From: Leptodactylus fallax
Lineage: Eukaryota; Chordata; Amphibia; Anura; Leptodactylidae
Assembly (NCBI GenBank): GCA_947044405.1
Contig: CAMRHE010001100.1
Coordinates: forward strand, 124,001 to 188,000
Reading direction: 5' to 3'
DNA: 64,000 nt
A model generated the notes under the pieces. That model saw nothing but the letters and a program-made list of their open reading frames with translations, ran no database searches and had not been told where the DNA came from. Made by a program: the position numbers and the translations under genes. Shown here piece after piece: positions 21,274-33,775 of this stretch. Position 1 is the first letter of the stretch. The number at the start of each line of letters is the position of its first letter.

Positions 21274-21669
21274 CTAAAGGGGTTTTCCAGGCTAAAATTA
21301 TTGATAATCTATCATAAAGACAGGTCATCAAAATCAAATTGTGGGGTTCTGACAACCGATGTCCCCACCGATCAGCTGTTACACAGATAATGGAGCAGGA
21401 AACAGACAGCGCTGTTCTCTTTGTAATGGCTGAACCATGTCACTGCAGCTTAGCTCCTATTCAAGTGAATGGAAGCTAAGCAGCAATATTTTGGCCTGAC
21501 TACTACACAGAGATTGGAGCTGTCTGCTTCTTGCTCCATTTTCTTTATATTAGCTGCTCAGAACAAGTGATTGGTGGGGGTGCTGGGTGTTGAACCTTCA
21601 ACAATCTGATATTGATTATCTATCCTTATGATAGCTCATCAATATTTTTAGCCTAGAAACCCCCTTTAG
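21274..21669. mobile_element. MITE with ctaaagggg ends
   Basis: Starts ctaaaggggttttccaggct; ends agcctagaaacccccttta, its imperfect inverted copy. Inner paired segments attgataatctatcataaag and ctatccttatgatagctcat add to the foldback. No coding capacity. Superfamily not determined. Confidence 0.7.
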
Positions 21670-21839
21670 CAAAAATCCAAAACTTTAAAAATTATGCAGG
21701 GATGCATAATGTGTTTATTTGACTTCATATATAATTAGTGCCTTCATATTCCATTTTTTAGACGTTTTCCACATTTTTTTTATCACTTTTATTTTTTAGA
21801 ACCCCTAGGGGACTTAAACCTTAGGAGGTCTCATCAGGG

Positions 21840-22315
21840 TGGGTTCACACTTATCCGACCTAAATGTCGGAAAACTGGATAGGGAAAGGTTTGCGATGCT
21901 TTGCTTAAAACCCCATTCACTTGAATGGGTTTTTAAAGCAATGCGCAGGTGTGCGCTTACACCCTCTGCGCCGTTTTATTTTCGCTGGAAATAAAGTTGG
22001 ACATGCAGGACTTTGTGTCCGACGAAAAAAAACGGCTTCGCGGCGCAGAGGGTGTAAGCGCCGCGAAGCCGTTTTTTTTCATCGGACACGAAGTCCTGCA
22101 TGTCCGACTTTATTTCCAGCGAAAAAAAAACGGCTTTGTGGCACAGAGGGTGTAAACGCACACCCGCGCATTGCTTTAAAAACCCATTCAAGTGAATGGA
22201 GTTTTAAGCAAAGCGTCGCAAAACCTTTCTCTATCCAGTACCTATCCAGTTTTCCGACATTTAGGTTGGTTTCGCGGTGGACGGAGTGCCGCCACAAGTG
22301 TGAACACACCCTCAG
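21840..22315. mobile_element. Giant near-perfect palindrome (foldback MITE)
   Basis: Arms of about 210-220 bp pair around a 13-base loop at 22046-22058 (cagagggtgtaag-like). Examples: left gtccgacgaaaaaaaacggc with right gccgttttttttcatcggac; left cccattcacttgaatgggtt with right aacccattcaagtgaatgg; left tatccgacctaaatgtcgga with right tccgacatttaggttgg. Ends are gggttcacact and agtgtgaacacacc. Because of the symmetry, nearly the same open frame appears on both strands (21921-22376 plus, 21976-22191 and 22079-22348 minus), so these frames are not evidence of coding. Confidence 0.85.
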
Positions 22316-22319
22316 CAGT

Positions 22320-24336
22320 ACAATATACTTCAATACAAGTCCATTCACTTCAATTACAGGCTGTCTGTGGCAGTAAAGATAAGCCTGGAAGCCTTCAATA
22401 GGCTCCCGGCTGTAATATAGACAGAATGCTGCCTTGGATCTCTGGAAGAAGATGGCAGCGCCAATGCACTGCTGGTGATGAAACGCCTAGTTCAATTTTC
22501 ACCAGTGCATCTTAAGGATTTATGCTAATGATCAGAGAGGATTTTGATCACAGACATTGCTTTCGGATCTCCGCTGTTTAATACAGCAGAGGCCTGGTGG
22601 CTATGGTGCCCACTCAGTATCTATGCAGGCACCATTTTAAAAATGTTGGTCTCTGCCTTACTATTATAACTGATTTCGGCAAGATTTTTAAGTTAGGACA
22701 GATGCTACAGCTTATATTTTCTTTATCTATTTTTGAATTCTGGTATGTAATAGGATCTGTATAATTTCTATAGTTTCTATTTTATATAACTATTCTATCA
22801 AGTGCAGTGTGCTATGTCATTAGAATGATTTGAAATGTATGCCCTTTTTCAGTTTTTTTTTTCTGAAGGTCTCAAAATCAGTGAGACAGAAGTTAGAGTT
22901 AATATTCAAAATAATGTGTTTATGGAGTATATTACTCCTTATAATACACAAAAAATAAATAGGTCTGCCTAACTTCCATAGCTGTTTGTGATGCTGCATT
23001 GCTCACAGTGGTCTCTTCAAGTCTAGGGAGGCACATGGTCTGAGATTTCCTTGCAGTATGTCAAAACAAATGATGATTACCCTGCATGTACCTTTCCCCA
23101 TTCTAGTGCTGTCTTCCTTAGTCTTCTTGGTTGGTGTACAAGCAGACCCTATGCAAGCTGGCAAAGAACTCCAGATCTTTGCATGAACATCAGCATTGTG
23201 AAGAGCAGTTCCTGATCCAGTCCCATCCTATGTCTTTTGCCTCAAGTTGCCTTGTTCCTGATCCTATGACTCTTGTACTCTTTTCCCCTTGTTCATTGTT
23301 CCTTATTCATGGCTCATTCTCTTGTTTCAACGCCTATTCCTGAACTCTGTTTACATCTTGCTTTCTGGACTAGCTCACCATCTGATTCTAATCCAGCTCC
23401 ATCTGACTATTCTCCACTTCTGACTACCTGCTTTTGATCCATGCTCCATCCTTGAACTTATGATCCTGATCTGGTTCTGGAATTCTGGTTGTCATCCAGC
23501 TCCATCTGACCATGTTCTAGTCCTGATCTCCTGTTATAATCTGTCTTCATCTGACAACATTCTAGTCCTGACCTCCTGGCTCCAGTTCCTGGTTGGGCCC
23601 CCTGGGCTTTGTGATCTTTGTTCCAGCTTCTAGTCTTGTTTCTGGTCTGTGTCTCTGGTCCAAGTCCTGACTGGTTCTTACTCTCCTTGCTACAGGTTAA
23701 TTAATGTTAGTTATTGTTCTGGCCTTTCTTGTCCTGTTCCACACCTCACTTCTACTTTGGTTCCTGTCCTGTCATTAGTGTCGTGGTTAGTTGCCAATTA
23801 GTGACTATTCAGGGAACTGTAACTTTGGAATCTCACTGCATTAAAGCCCATGAATTTTTGCAGTGGGGGGGGGGGGCAGAAATTCCCTTAAAATTCAAAG
23901 AACAGCTTAGCTGGCACAAAAATAGTTAAGATAAGGTAGATACCATTCCTGCACTGAAAAACAAAAGTCTTTCTGGCATTCTTTTAGCAATGGTTCCCAA
24001 AAAAATAGGTAATATCAGGATGGCAATAAGTGGTACAAATATAATAAGCCATAATCCATGCATAGCCATAAGATGCCCATTGTTATTTTCTACTTATGAT
24101 GTTGCACTTTCTTGGTAAATTTCGAAAACATTCTAATGTAAAAAAAAAAAAAAAAGCTGTCTGCACGCTATTTAGATTTACACAAAAAAAAAAATCTATT
24201 TTTTTATTTTTAGCATTTATTTTGCTTACTTTCTACTTGCTAAGCTATGAGCCACCATGCTTTTTATCCATGTGCTGTTATATACCTGATATACCTAAAG
24301 TTTTCTTTACATATCTGCACATTTGCAGTACACTTG
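22320..24336. other. No gene recognised; pyrimidine-rich block 23210-23790
   Basis: Mostly AT-rich DNA. From about 23210 to 23790 there is a long pyrimidine-biased stretch with degenerate repeats of ccatctga and tctagtcctga, possibly an old element that has lost its ends. Frames in it (23131-23343, 23714-23929) show no domain. Confidence 0.45.
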
Positions 24337-24344
24337 GTGTAGAT

Positions 24345-24525
24345 CAGTGATTCCCAAAGTGGTCCAGGTGGACCCCAGGGGTCCACGGCAGTCTCGACGG
24401 GGGTCTACGTTAGATCTAATCTTCACATTTTTTGACAAGTTTCGGAAATATGGTAGAAATGTACCACCGAAACCAGTAAAATTTTGAAAGTGGTCTACGA
24501 GAAAAAAAAAGTTTGGGAACCTCTG
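24345..24525. mobile_element. hAT MITE, 181 bp, 8-bp TSD
   Basis: Target duplication gtgtagat (24337-24344) against gtgtaaat (24526-24533), 7 of 8 identical. Ends are cagtgattcccaaagtgg and aaagtttgggaacctctg. Internal gtggtccaggtggacc is palindromic. No coding capacity. Confidence 0.85.
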
Positions 24526-24533
24526 GTGTAAAT

Positions 24534-24859
24534 GAACATCACTGGCACCATAACTATGACTTGCCTTAACTAGATGTAAAAAAGAGACTTCTACTCAAGA
24601 GAGTACCATACAGATTATGTCTGTCAAAGGACTCTTGCCTTGTCTCTCTTTTAGCCAAAAGCTGGAAGACCAGACTGTATGCATCTTGAGCTAAACCAAC
24701 CATAGATGTTGAGAACTAATGTGTATATGGAATCTAAATGTATTTTGTTCTTGAAAGATACGTAGAGGATATGTCAGGAACTCTATATCAGATTAAATCA
24801 CTTGGAACCCTGTTGTCACCTCAGTCATCACCTACTTGACACAAGCCTCAAGCAATAAA
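24534..24859. other. No gene recognised
   Basis: Unremarkable spacer between the hAT MITE and the Tc1 element. Confidence 0.5.
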
Positions 24860-24861
24860 TA

Positions 24862-25793
<932 letters not shown>

Positions 25794-25795
25794 TA

Positions 25796-26808
25796 TGTTG
25801 TTATGTACTGAAGTTACGTTATAGCAGCATATGGCCTTAAGAAATCTGATTTAAAAAATGAATTGGCCTTGATGATGGAATTCAGAATTAAGAATTTTGA
25901 TAACTCATGAATATTAAATATTTATCATCCTTACATTTATAAATAATATGGCTGTTTTTGATGCATTGCGTAATATTTGTGGAACTACCTGACTGCTTGT
26001 TCTGATGTAAACTTGACCTCTGCATTCTTTGTGAACAATAAAATGTTTAGAAAACACGTCTCATAAGACTTTTAGTCCGTAAAGGAAAGTGATGTGAAAA
26101 AGCATCTAAAATAATTGGCCTATTATATCTATTGCAGCAACATCTCTTTTTATTTTTTTTGCAAGAGCATTATTGCTAGGTAGATAAAAGAAACCGGATC
26201 AGTGCCAATGAATGTCTGTGGGTCACAGTAAAGATGCCGCTAAGTACTACAAAAATAAACCATAAAGAAAGTGATAAAAACATTTAATAAATTTGTTTTC
26301 CTACTAATTTAAAATTTGACCTCCTTTCTCTATGTAAACAGGTTGAAACTCTGCACAAATACTGTTTTCAGCTACACACTCCTTCAGCTTTACAGTAGTT
26401 CACCATTTAGGATCTCTAGTACTTTCCTGTCCCTTAAAATATTTGAGCTGACACTTTTATTTAGGCTCATTATTGTTTGTGATTTTTCTACCAGGATAGC
26501 TTGTTACTGCTCATGTACTTTGTTCTTCTCATGACACTGCAGGGTCTTGGGAACAGGGATAACACAAATAAACTTGAGCAACATAAATTAATTGTATGTA
26601 ATACAGGAAATATTAAGAATACAGGGAATTTATTAAGACTGATGTCTCGCACGCCAATCTTTTTCAATTTCTCTACAAGCCTGAGATGCGTCAGAATTAT
26701 TAAGTGGTTCGCTAGAATTGAAATCTACACTAGCCAAGGACTGACATAGATTTCAGGGAGAATGCACACCAGTTTTCTGATTTGAGTTAAGGCAATTCTG
26801 TCACTCTT
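25796..26808. other. No gene recognised
   Basis: AT-rich spacer; frames at 26316-26534 and 26501-26749 show no motif. Confidence 0.5.
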
Positions 26809-27393
26809 TTAATCCCTTCCTGACATCCGCAGCACTATTATGGTGGATGCCAAGTCTTTAAAGATGGCAGCTGTGGAGATAATGCCTGCAATCAGAGTTC
26901 ACTTTGATCGCAGGCATTGTATTCTGAAGTGCCCCTCCGAAGTATATAAAATACCCCCGTACCGTTTACACTGCAGGCCAGCTCCTGTGCCTCCTGAAGG
27001 CTCTCAGGCCTGCCATAGGAAAATTATTATTGAGGCAGTCTATTCTATTGTATTGCAGTCTATGGGACTTGCAATCAAACGACTGCAGGTTCAAGCTCCC
27101 TAGGGAGACTAATAAAATAGTAAAAAAAAAAAAAAAATCAAAACATCCCCCTTCCCTAGATTAGAAATAAAGATAAATAAATAAACAAAAACAAACATAA
27201 ATAAATTATACACCCCCACATCCGAAAACACCCAGTCTACAAACATAAAAATATTTTTTCTCATATGGTGAACGCTGTAGCAGGAAAAAATGCCGAAAAG
27301 TGCCAAACCCCAATATTTTTGATATTTTGCCTCTCATAAAAATTTGAATAAAAAGTGATCAAATCTATAGACATACCCCAAAATGGTATAACT

Positions 27394-28022
27394 GGCCTTA
27401 CCATAACTCCTAGGCAGCATGCCCGCTGCCTTGGGGTTTTGTATGACTCAGACCTTTCCTTCACCCCCCATATCCAATCACTCGCACGCTCATGTCATCT
27501 CCACCTCATAAACATCTCCAGAATCTGCCCTTTCCTTACCACAAATACACTAAAGACACTTATTGTTGCCCTGATTCACTCTCGCCTTGACTACTGTAAC
27601 TCCTTACTAATCGGTCTTCCCCTTACTAAACTCTCTCCTCTACAATCTATTCTGAATGCGGCGGCCAGGCTCATCTATCAGTCTAGACGCTATAGCGATG
27701 CCTCTGGTCTGTGCCGGTCACTACATTGGCTGCCTATTCAATACAGAATGCAATATAAACTTATCACCCTCATTCACAAGGCTCTCCATACTGCTGTACC
27801 TCCCTACATTTCCTCCCTCATCTCTGTCTAACGCCCAACCCGTGCTCTCCGTTCACTCAATGACCTAAGACTAACATCCTCTATTATCAGAACCTCCCAC
27901 GCTCGTATACAAGACTTCTCTCGAATTGCACCACTTCTCTGGAATGCTCTATCCCGGACTATTAGATTAACCCCCAATTTCCACAGCTTCAAGCGTAAAC
28001 TAAAGACACATCTTTTCATACA
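27394..28022 (+). pseudogene. L2 reverse transcriptase C-terminal region
   Basis: Plus-strand frame from 27355 runs into the L2 and gives ARCLGVLYDSDLSFTPHIQS, LINISRICPFLTT, IHSRLDYCNSLLIGLPLTKL, ILNAAARLIYQ and SLHWLPIQYRMQYKLITLIH. A stop at 27829-27831 follows SSLISV. The same frame then continues with the L2 C-terminus (RALRSLNDLRL..., ...FKRKLKTHLF) to about 28022. Only the thumb and C-terminal part are present; the YADD region is lost by truncation. Fairly few lesions suggest moderate age. Confidence 0.85.
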
Positions 28023-28467
28023 GGCCTATCACAACTCCTAATGTAAACCCTTCCGTAGTTAGAATCCCTAAAACATACCTTCCTCTGTTCATGCTCCTGC
28101 ATTACCTCACAGGATATGATGCCGTATCAGACTAACTTTATATGTCCAGGCACCATCGTTAAAGGACACGACTGTTGACGGCTCATACAGCTTTATATAT
28201 GTGTAATGACAGTAACCTCTATTACAGAATTGTCTGACCATTGTACAAACAATGCTACCTCCAATGCTGCCCCTGCTACCTCTTGTGTTACCACCTCTAC
28301 CTCATAGATTGTAAACTCTTGCGAGTAGGGTCCTCAGTCCCAGTGTGTGAATTGAATATTTCTTTGTAATGTATCTTTTTTGTCAGTACTTGAACCCTAC
28401 AAATTGTACAGTGCTGCGGAATATGTTGGCGCTATATAAATAAAATTTATTATTATTATTATTATTA
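27394..28467 (+). mobile_element. L2-type LINE 3' fragment, 7-bp TSD
   Basis: Target duplication tataact at 27387-27393 and 28468-28474 (exact). The element is 5'-truncated and ends in the typical L2 tail tgctgcggaatatgttggcg, followed by a (att)n microsatellite at about 28445-28467. Such a microsatellite tail is usual for frog L2 elements. Confidence 0.88.
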
Positions 28468-28951
28468 TATAACTAAAAAGTACATATGGTCCCACCAAAA
28501 AATACGCCCTTGAAAAATACGTCCTGGAAATATAAAAAAATTAGGGGTGTCAGAATATAGCGACTTTAAGAAATTTTTTTATTCTTTTTTGCAAAGTTTT
28601 GGATTTTTTTTAAGAGGTTAAAATGTAAAGAAAACTATATAAATTTGGTATTCCCGGAATCGTACCAAAACATAGAATACAGGTGTCATGTAATTTTGGA
28701 TGCAAAGTGAACAAGATAAAAATGAAGCTGTAAGAAAGTCGAATAAATGCACTTTTTCTCCAATTACACCGCATTCTAAATTTTTTTCCAGCTTCCCAGG
28801 ATATTAAATGGTACAATTATAAAGAACAATTTGTTCTGCAATCATTAAGCCCTCATATGGCTATGTGAACGGAAAAATAAAAAGTTGTGGGATTTGGAAA
28901 GCAGGGAGTCAAAACGAAAATCGAAAAATGCCTGTGGTGGTAAGGGGATAA

Positions 28952-29564
28952 GCATTTGTTGCTGAGTCTTTGCATCCTTCTTGATCTACCATTTTCTAGA
29001 AAAAAGATGGCGTGATAATTTTACAAATGAGCAGAACCCACTTGAGCCTGCTGGCTGAGATACGGGCAGTGTCCTTTTTCCACCACTCATAGTTTACAGT
29101 CTTAGTACACTATACTGTAGCCTGACACTATCTGGATGGGCATGCCTCATATAAAAAAATGATTTTTCCTGCATCTTCAGGTCTTTCATTGGTACCATTG
29201 CAGTAACCCATCAGTGCACTGTGTTTCTGTGTCAGGCAGGTTATTTTGCGTCAAGTTTGGGTCACAGTTGTGTGCTTCTTTTGAGACTGAGCAACTGCTG
29301 TTAACTACTTTTGTGCCAAACTGCTTGCATGGCGAATTCCATACTTCACCTTAACTGTCTGTTTGCAGAAACTTCACTCTCATCTGTGCAATTTTTACTT
29401 CATGGTATATGACCAATTACCATCATCCTAAATCGTTATTTATGTTGTCTCTGTTTGTAGCTGTAACCCTTGCTGTAACACACATCCATGGTACACTGTC
29501 TGCAAATATGGTCTTGCAGATCTGCAATTGTGGATAAAAACTATGGCTGTGCGCATGAGGCCTA
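28952..29564. other. No gene recognised
   Basis: Spacer with no coding motif or recognised repeat. Confidence 0.5.
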
Positions 29565-29774
29565 ACGTTCAACACCACTCAGACACCCTAAAGTCATTAC
29601 TGCCCCTTCTCTTCTCTCTCTTGTCCTGATTTGGCCACCAAGCACTACAACAAAACTCTCAAAGCCGACCTGGATAAAGTAGCACCCCCCACCCTCTGAA
29701 CCTCCCAATACAGATACTGGCAACCTTGGCACACTCCTCAAACATATTTTCTTCATTGGTGCTCAAGATGTGCT

Positions 29775-30075
29775 GAATGTTTGTGGAGAAAATCATACAC
29801 ATCTTCAGATTTCCTTCACTTCAAGTTTATCCTCAAAGCCACTGTTGACCAGCAACTTCTCCTCAGTATGCTCCACTCTATTGGCCTCAAGGACACTGCA
29901 CAATTTTGGTTTTCTTCTTCTCTTTCTGACCACCCATTTAGTGTATCTTTTGCTGATGCTGTATCTTCTCCTATTCCCCTTGCTGTTGTTGTTCCTCAGG
30001 GCTCAGTCTTAGACAACATCTTCTCTCTCTACACAGCCCTTATTGCACAAACCATCAGCAGATTTGAATTTCAGG
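29775..30075 (+). pseudogene. L2 reverse transcriptase, middle part
   Basis: Overlapping frames give LLLSMLHSIGLKDTAQFWFS, SFADAVSSPIPLAVVVPQGS and FSLYTALIAQTISRF. These match the L2 RT block that normally reads L-R-S-I-G then [15 protein letters not shown]; compare the minus-strand fragment at 60477-60731. The glycine after VPQGSVL is replaced by D here. Frames break several times. Confidence 0.8.
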
Positions 30076-31073
30076 ACCAACTTATATTAAGGGAGCCTTC
30101 TACTTCCCCAGTCCTTTGACTGAGACCATATGTCAAGGTGAACTCTGAGACCTGTTAACACATTGCAGTCCTTTGACTGACACCATATGGTAAGGTGAAC
30201 TTTTGTTATCTGATCACATGGTGCGGTGTTGTGCGGTGTCTGTCATTGCTGTGATGCGGTGCCCATGGGGCGATGCGGCCCAGAGCCTGGGGGATTAGCC
30301 TGGTGGCAGTGGTGTTGCTGGGCTGCTTGGTCGCTCTCCCTGTGGGCACTGTATTGTGGTGGTAGCGGTTGCTGTTCAGTGCCGCACCGAGTAGGGACCC
30401 ACTATAAAGAGGTTGCCATGAAGTGGCTAGTGGGCTTATACACCTTGATCAATATGTATACTAAGAACCTCATGTTCTGTATTGTAGATTTTGCTCAGAA
30501 GCCCAAGATCAATGTATAAGATTGGGATGTGCGGTCCATGTCTTTTTTTTCTTCTTGGATATTGTTTGCTTACCATTTCTGTCCCCTCCAGTTTTTTGTT
30601 TTGCCTTGGTACCAGCACTCCTCCCATTTTTTGGCCCAGGTGCTATCAGTTTGTAATCATTATGCTATCAGTATTCAATCCGTTTTCCATAGACCTCAAT
30701 GTTAAAAAAAAAAAAAAACGGATTGGTTGCTGTCCGTCTGGAATCCTTATTTTCAGCACGGAGAGAAAGTACTGCAAGTTGTACTTTTCGCTTCCCACGA
30801 AAAGCGAAAACCAAACGGAAAGGGCACATACGGATACGTGCGGATTGCTTTGAAAACCCATTTAAATCAATGGATTGTCATCTGGACTGCACAAAATCAG
30901 TTTTTGAAGATTTCAAATACTGATTGCGAACGGAATGGCCGAACGCAGATGTGAACCGGGCCTAAGAACCTCATGTTCTGTATTGTAGATTTTGCTGAGA
31001 AGCACACAATCAATGTATAAGATTGGGATGTGCGGTCCATGTCTTTTTTTTCTTCTTGGATATTGTTTACTTA
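30076..31073. repeat. Unidentified insertion with a 112-bp direct repeat
   Basis: This block separates two consecutive parts of the L2 RT. It holds direct copies at 30462-30573 and 30963-31073 (beginning taagaacctcatgttctgta; ending tggatattgttt), over 90% identical by eye. Between them are 389 bp with an imperfect palindromic MITE (about 30630-30962, ending gcagatgtgaaccgggcc). Upstream, 30225-30420 is GC-rich with no recognised domain. The nature of the inserted block is unknown. Confidence 0.6.
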
Positions 31074-31250
31074 TATCATATTATCCCTGCACCACTACAA
31101 AACACCAGTGATTATCTCTCAGCTGTCTCCAACATCATGTCTTCTCTTTATCTGAAACTGAATCTTTCAAAAAGATTCACTAACCACCTAACTTTGATAT
31201 CTCCATTTCAATCTGTGGTCTTACTATAACACTGAAGCAGCATGCCTGCT

Positions 31251-32089
31251 TGTGAAAGATCCTCAGTGCGCCAACACCACTTTGGCCCACACCTAAGACT
31301 TCTTTAAATAAAACCACACTCACCGCCAGTGAGTGTTGGGTTCACAAGATAATACAAGACAAGCTTTCTAAATTTTGTATATTTATTAACCCCTAGATGG
31401 GTCGGTATTAACATCTAACACATGCAGTTCAGAACAGATATGCAGATATATACAAGCATTAACAGTTACTAGTTACAATATACAGCACATAAAATAAAAA
31501 GGGAATAAAAGTGAAATAATTACTTTACCACACATATCCTTGATGTGGCTCTATAATCCAACACTCACACATGCCCTGGCATGTGGGGATAACCAGTGGA
31601 GGCTCCTAGCAGCAGCATCAACACAGCATTCCAGCCAGCAACTCCAGCATCTTTGCAACTCATCACAGTAGCATCTCTCCCACTGATCCCTACCTCATCT
31701 TATATACCCTTTATGCCACCACCCAGAAGGAGGTCACCGGCGGCAGCAAGTCTTATTGACTAACGCACTCAAGTCAAGATTCTTTGTAAGAAGATGGGAT
31801 TAAGTGGAATGACACAATGCCGTTTATATGTTATCAACCATGTGTGATCCAATAGCCTAGGCTAAACAATACATGTGTATTTGATCACCAAGGGGCTATG
31901 TAGGAATTCAATGGAGCCATTCTGGGATGAGTACAAAGCCCTATTGTTACATTGTTGCCACTACTGACAACACACACCTAGGACCAGAGCCACGCACAGC
32001 TAGACCAAATGGAACCAAGAGAGAGACACGCTACCCAGAGATCAAAACACATCCCTGAGCTATAGCCATATTTAAGTGGAATCATCACA
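31251..32089 (-). mobile_element. Solo LTR, 839 bp, 5-bp TSD
   Basis: Inserted in the L2 RT. Target duplication ctgct at 31246-31250 and 32090-32094; removing the insert restores the L2 reading. Ends are tgtga...tcaca, a perfect 5-bp inverted repeat with the canonical TG...CA. On the minus strand there is a TATA-like gggtatataaga (about 31708-31719) and an AATAAA (31387-31382), so the LTR reads on the minus strand. No internal region, primer-binding site or second LTR is present. Superfamily (ERV or Gypsy) not determined. Confidence 0.82.
31705..31722 (-). promoter_or_regulatory. TATA-like promoter element of the solo LTR
   Basis: Minus strand reads aaagggtatataagatga. It lies about 325 bases upstream of the LTR AATAAA at 31387-31382, in keeping with U3/R order. 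Activity is unknown. Confidence 0.45.
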
Positions 32090-32094
32090 CTGCT

Positions 32095-32460
32095 GTCTCA
32101 GGGTTGTATTTGACTCAGACCTCTCCTTCATGCCACATGCTCAGACACTTGCCCATTCATGTAACCTGCACCTCAAAAACATCATCATCTTTGTCACTCT
32201 GATTCACTCTCGTCTTGACTAATTCTCTTCTAATTGGGCTTTCTCTTACTAAACTTTCCCATCTACAATCTATCCTGAATGCAGCCTCCAGACTCATCTT
32301 TCTGTCAGACCACTACACTAATGCATCTACCTTGTGCCAGTCTCAGTGCTGGTTGTTCATCCACCACAGAATACAATATAAACGTATCACACTTACCTAC
32401 CAATCTCTCCATAGTGCTGCACCCCCTATGTCTTCTCCATTGTCACTGTCTACCACACTA
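32095..32460 (+). pseudogene. L2 reverse transcriptase thumb, third segment
   Basis: Frames give FDSDLSFMPHAQTLAHSC-like sequence near 32105-32165, then LLIGLSLTKLSHLQSILNAA, SRLIF and HHRIQYKRITLTYQSLHSAA. It is parallel to 27420-27810. The sequence LHWLPIxxRxxYK seen elsewhere is degraded to CWLFIHHRIQYK. The frame is cut at 32462 by the hAT element. Confidence 0.82.
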
Positions 32461-32462
32461 AC

Positions 32463-33775
32463 CAGGGGAGTAACAATTGGAGTGGCACACCATGATAGTG
32501 ATCGGGGAAAGCCTGATTCCCTGACCGCTATACATATTGTTGATGGAAAGACATGTAGGGCCTCTTTACAATAACAGTGTGCCCAGGGACGTAATTAAAA
32601 CAAATCCTTATACTCACCTCTCCTGGAACTCTAATGGGTCCCAGCATCTGCTTCGGGGCTCTTCTGGCCTGTGACAGCATAATGACGTCAGCATGACCAC
32701 AGTTGCAGACAGAAGAGGACTGAGGAGGATGTTACAGAGAACCGAATGGAGCAAGGATGCCCAGGAGAGGTGAAGTAAGATGAATATAAATGTTTGCTAT
32801 TTTCCATTACCTCCCCTGGGCCACCAATTATTATACTCTGGGATCTGAGGCGACCCCAGTGTAATAATAGCATCAAAACTAACCAGAGTGCCGAACCTCA
32901 CGAATATTTATGGGTTCACCTGAAGTGGCTCAAGGGGGACTCTTTATACTGCATTTATATAGCATTTTATACTGTTTGGGGCCACTGTGGGTATCATATT
33001 ATACTGTGTGGGATCACTGTGGAGTATATTATAATCTGTGGGGGCCACTGTGGAGCATATTATACTGTGTGGGGGCCACTGTGGAGCATATTGTACTCTG
33101 GGGGTCACTATGGAGCAGATTGTACTGTGTGGGGGCCACTGTGGAGCATATTATACCATGTGGGGCGGCTGTAGAGTATATTATAATCTGTGCAGGCCAC
33201 TGTGGAGCATATTGTACTGTGTGGGGGCCACTGTGGAGCATATTATACTGTGTGTGGGATCACTGTGGAGCATATTATACTGTGTGGGGCTACTGTGGAG
33301 CATATTATACTGTGGGGGGGCTCTGGGGAAGATATTATATTGTGTGGACCCCCTTCACTATTTACATCACATATGTTTTATAGCAGCCGTGCACTATTAT
33401 TACAGGCTGTAATTACATTGTATGGTCACTGTAAAACAGATCTTGTGTGATGTAAAAAGTGAAGGGATCACAGCGCTCGTAAAAGCACCACAGTCCCTTC
33501 AAACAGTCAGACCCCCACTGATCTCTTAGACTGTTAGGACCCTGCAGATCAGATGTTTACCAGAATATGTAGCTCCCAGTATTGTTTCCATGCCGGGCAC
33601 TGCTCACTCACTGTATTCTTGATAACCGCAGTTATGGATACTATAGTTGTATCCCTTTCAAGCATCTGAGATACCGTTGCAGCACCCATAACCATCACTA
33701 TCAAGGGTACGTTGTATGGAGGGGTCCCCAGTAAAATTTTGAACCGGGGCCCACAAGAGTTTAGTTACGCCACTG
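32463..33775 (-). mobile_element. hAT-like element with internal minisatellite, copy 2
   Basis: Target duplication acactaac (32455-32462) against accctaac (33776-33783), 7 of 8. The right end read inward on the minus strand is cagtggcgtaactaaactct; the left end is caggggagtaacaattg. Same family as 40302-41120 and the core of 49840-51967, here inverted. No transposase frame. It contains a 31-bp-unit array at 32950-33345. Confidence 0.85.
32950..33345 (-). repeat. 31-bp minisatellite, about 12-13 units
   Basis: Unit on the plus strand: ggccactgtggagcatatta + tactgtgtggg, with variants. Its complement matches the unit at 40448-41086. Three overlapping frames at 32794-33450 are open only because the repeat lacks stops. 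Confidence 0.85.

Larger units (their letters stand above)
26813..28947. mobile_element. TTAA-target element with nested L2
   Basis: Left flank TTAA (26809-26812); right flank ATAA (28948-28951), one substitution from TTAA. Left end tcccttcctgacatccgc; right end gtggtaagggga, a short inverted match. Poly-A/T tracts and the body resemble a common frog TTAA-type element without transposase. An L2 copy split it at 27394-28467 with a 7-bp duplication. Without the L2 it is about 1.06 kb. Confidence 0.65.

Noticed and set aside
21921..22376. Open frame of 151 codons with similar frames on the other strand
   Set aside because: It is generated by the giant palindrome, which makes both strands encode nearly the same string; not evidence of a gene.
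23131..23929. Pyrimidine-rich frames as a secreted or proline-rich protein
   Set aside because: No signal peptide or domain; composition reflects a degenerate ct-rich repeat.
31330..31953. A shorter LTR candidate starting tgttgggttc and ending attgttaca
   Set aside because: Its flanks do not form a target duplication, whereas 31251-32089 has TG...CA ends, a 5-bp inverted repeat, a 5-bp duplication and restores the L2 frame.
32794..33450. Several long open frames rich in repeated Tyr, Cys and Gly
   Set aside because: Produced by the 31-bp minisatellite, which lacks stops in several frames.
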